From positions 1-15,372 of the forward strand of contig CALETE010000049.1 in assembly GCA_937920085.1 (NCBI GenBank): a DNA stretch of 15,372 nucleotides, given 5' to 3'. Under the pieces are notes generated by a model. That model was not told the DNA's origin. It saw only the letters and a program-made list of their open reading frames with translations, and made no database searches. Below are positions 14,205 through 15,372 of this stretch, one piece after another; within the stretch, counting starts at the first letter, position 1; every line of letters begins with the position of its first letter. Source of the DNA: an uncultured Alphaproteobacteria bacterium (GTDB taxonomy: Bacteria > Pseudomonadota > Alphaproteobacteria > Caulobacterales > Caulobacteraceae). A program made the translations under genes and the position numbers.

Positions 14205-15014
14205 TCAGGCGCGAAACCGCGCCGCTTCATACAATGCTACGGCAGCTGCGGCACCGACATTTAGGCTCTCAAACCCCCCCGGCATGGGAATTTTTGCCAA
14301 TTCGTCACAGTGCTCTGCCACCAGTCGACGCAGGCCTTCTCCTTCGGATCCCAGGACAAGAACCACAGCCCCGCCATCCAGGGCTTGATCGAGATTGCGT
14401 TCCCCAGACCCAGCCAATCCAACGGTCCTCCACCCAGCTTCGGTCAGGGTCTCTAAGGCACGAGATAGGTTGATCACGCGAACGGTTGGGATCTTGTCCA
14501 CGGCACCTGCAGCAGCCTTGGCGAGGGCACCGGTTAATTTCGGCGCATGGCGGTCCTGAAGAATAACCCCTTTGGCCCCGAAGGCAGCGGCAGATCTCAA
14601 AATCGCACCGACGTTCTGTGGATCGGTAACCTGGTCCAACATCAGCAGGACAGCCCCCCTGACAGGCTCAAAATCCTCCACCGCCAGGGGCTCGGGTTCC
14701 AGGATTCGAAGGGCAAGACCCTGATGAACGGCCCCCTGGGGCAGAATTTGGCTGATCGCCTGTCCCTCAACCACCTCTAGAACCGGCAGACGTCCGAATC
14801 GCTTTTCGAGCTCTTTTGCCCGGTCATTGGTGGCCAGCAGCCGGACCGGTACAGGTCTTTTTGGGTTCTCGAGAGCTGCAATGACGGAGTGAAACCCCCA
14901 CAGCCAGTCATCAGAAACCGCGTCCCGCCGGGGTTTAAAGCCCGCAGGGCCGGGGATTCCGCCCGGTTTTCGAAAGGCCTTGCGGCTTGCGTTGCGTTCG
15001 GTGTGCGAGGCCAC
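14205..15014 (-). CDS. rlmB: TrmH/SpoU-family RNA 2'-O-methyltransferase, probably RlmB (23S rRNA)
   Basis: This SAM-dependent SPOUT-fold enzyme of 269 residues probably methylates the 2'-OH of a guanosine in 23S rRNA (G2251 in E. coli). An N-terminal substrate-binding domain (about 36-105, LWGFHSVIAALENPKR) is followed by the knotted catalytic domain. Motif 1 is LDQVTDPQNVGAILRSA (126-142) with N134 and R140. Motif 2 is VLVLGSEGEGLRRL (218-231). Motif 3 is IPMPGGFESLNVGAAAAVALYE (242-263), with Gly where SLNVS is usual. I chose GTG at 15012-15014 as the start: it gives a normal length, a GGAG lies about 11 bases upstream, and it stays clear of tRNA-Tyr. A further ATG at 15099-15101 is in frame but lies inside the tRNA gene on the other strand. 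The first 30 residues are basic and low in complexity, so a slightly different start is possible. Confidence 0.9.
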   Translation of the reverse strand: MASHTERNASRKAFRKPGGIPGPAGFKPRRDAVSDDWLWGFHSVIAALENPKRPVPVRLLATNDRAKELEKRFGRLPVLEVVEGQAISQILPQGAVHQGLALRILEPEPLAVEDFEPVRGAVLLMLDQVTDPQNVGAILRSAAAFGAKGVILQDRHAPKLTGALAKAAAGAVDKIPTVRVINLSRALETLTEAGWRTVGLAGSGERNLDQALDGGAVVLVLGSEGEGLRRLVAEHCDELAKIPMPGGFESLNVGAAAAVALYEAARFRA

Positions 15015-15032
15015 TATAAGACGCGCTCCAAA

Positions 15033-15062
15033 TTGAGGCCGGAAGACATTCTGCGCCTTAAT
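15033..15062 (+). promoter_or_regulatory. Possible promoter of the tRNA-Tyr/tRNA-Gly/tuf operon
   Basis: TTGAGG (15033-15038) and CTTAAT (15057-15062) are 18 bases apart, with four matches each to the sigma-70-type boxes. A GC-rich discriminator-like stretch follows, and tRNA-Tyr begins 17 bases after the second box. This spacing fits a stable-RNA promoter. It lies divergent to rlmB, which also argues against the longer rlmB start. Confidence 0.35.
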
Positions 15063-15079
15063 AGGGCTCTGTGCGCGCT

Positions 15080-15165
15080 GGGGGAATGTCCCGAGTGGCA
15101 AAGGGGGGGGACTGTAAATCCCCTGGCGTCAGCCTTCGTAGGTTCGAGTCCTACTTCCCCCACCA
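15080..15165 (+). tRNA. tRNA-Tyr (anticodon GUA)
   Basis: This is an 86-base type II tRNA with encoded CCA. The acceptor stem GGGGGAA/TTCCCCC is perfect. The anticodon stem GGGGA/TCCCC encloses loop CTGTAAA, with anticodon GTA at 15114-15116. The long variable arm (about 15124-15137) is typical for bacterial Tyr. The T arm is GTAGG/CCTAC. A run of eight G (15103-15110) spans the junction of the D stem and anticodon stem. It is the first gene of the tRNA-tuf cluster. Confidence 0.95.
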
Positions 15166-15190
15166 CGCGTCAGAGCGAAAGCATTTTTAA

Positions 15191-15210
15191 CGAGGCTCGA
15201 AAGAGCCTCG
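15191..15210 (+). terminator. Strong hairpin between tRNA-Tyr and tRNA-Gly (processing site or attenuator)
   Basis: CGAGGCTC and GAGCCTCG form a perfect 8-bp stem closed by a GAAA tetraloop, 25 bases after tRNA-Tyr and 6 before tRNA-Gly. It is followed by ATCTTT, too few T residues for a clear intrinsic terminator. An RNase processing or partial-attenuation role is as likely. The structure is certain; the role is not. Confidence 0.5.
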
Positions 15211-15216
15211 ATCTTT

Positions 15217-15290
15217 GCGGGTATAGCACAGTGGTAGTGCAGCAGCCTTCCAAGCTGAATATGCGGGTTCGATTCCCGCTACCCGCTCCA
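15217..15290 (+). tRNA. tRNA-Gly (anticodon UCC)
   Basis: This 74-base gene ends in TCCA. The acceptor stem is GCGGGTA/TACCCGC, the D stem GCAC/GTGC, and the T arm GCGGG/CCCGC. Anticodon loop CTTCCAA gives UCC. The first anticodon-stem position is a G-A mismatch; the remaining four pairs (CAGC/GCTG) are sound. It precedes tuf by 27 bases, as glyT precedes tufB (with thrT between) in E. coli. Confidence 0.94.
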
Positions 15291-15317
15291 ACCTTCTAGA
15301 CCGCCGGCAGGAACCCC

Positions 15318-15372
15318 ATGGCCAAAGAGAAATTCGAACGCAACAAGCCGCATTGCAACATCGGCACGATTG
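15318..15372 (+). CDS. tuf: Elongation factor Tu, N-terminal fragment cut by window edge
   Basis: The 18 visible codons read MAKEKFERNKPHCNIGTI, the highly conserved start of bacterial EF-Tu just before the P-loop. EF-Tu delivers aminoacyl-tRNA to the ribosome using GTP. AGGA (15309-15312) lies 5 bases before the ATG. Co-transcription with the two upstream tRNAs is likely from the short spacing and from the well-known tRNA-tufB operons of other bacteria. The rest of the gene is outside the window. Confidence 0.95.
   Translation, partial: MAKEKFERNKPHCNIGTI

Noticed and set aside
14198..14216. Inverted repeat TTTCGC/GCGAAA at the rlmB stop considered as a terminator
   Set aside because: The stem is short and neither strand has a T tract following it; it overlaps the stop codon and may be chance.

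Overview
The window looks like chromosomal DNA from an alphaproteobacterium, most likely a member of the Caulobacterales or a close relative. This rests on its high G+C core genes, an alpha-type MetG, a CYP153 P450 and a tRNA-Tyr/tRNA-Gly/tuf cluster. The assignment comes from reading the sequence; no database search was made. Most of the window is ordinary core genome. The leftmost ~2.5 kb is the right-hand end of an integrated element.

Left end, 1-2485: a partial small membrane protein, an AT-rich gene of unknown function (360-1091), and a P4-type tyrosine integrase (1112-2320) with all six catalytic residues. The integrase start faces the 3' end of an intact tRNA-Thr(UGU) gene (2486-2561). 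Between them lie short repeats (TAGGGGTATC inverted, plus a 10-bp tandem) that look like recombinase or regulator sites. The AT-rich gene lies 20 bp downstream of the integrase on the same strand and is probably co-transcribed cargo. The far end of the element is outside the window.

Middle, 2679-10671: an amidase-signature enzyme converges on a polyamine ABC importer in the order potF-potG-potH-potI (minus strand). Every junction in that operon is a 4-base stop/start overlap. PotF carries a lipoprotein signal and altered ligand-pocket residues, so its preferred polyamine is uncertain. metG is divergent from potF and ends with a 43-bp antisense overlap on a YhhN-family membrane protein.

Right part, 10830-15372: a stand-alone CYP153-type P450 converges on a 649-residue predicted lipoprotein. 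That protein has a Pro/Ala-rich stalk, one later membrane segment and four and a half near-identical 36-residue acidic repeats. Next come rlmB (23S rRNA 2'-O-methyltransferase) and, divergent from it, tRNA-Tyr(GUA), a strong hairpin, tRNA-Gly(UCC) and the first 18 codons of tuf. This is a conserved translation-machinery operon.

I see no convincing new multigene defence or metabolic system. The best candidates for novelty are the AT-rich cargo gene beside the integrase, the repeat-tailed lipoprotein and the unusual PotF. No stretch longer than 300 bases lacks a gene.
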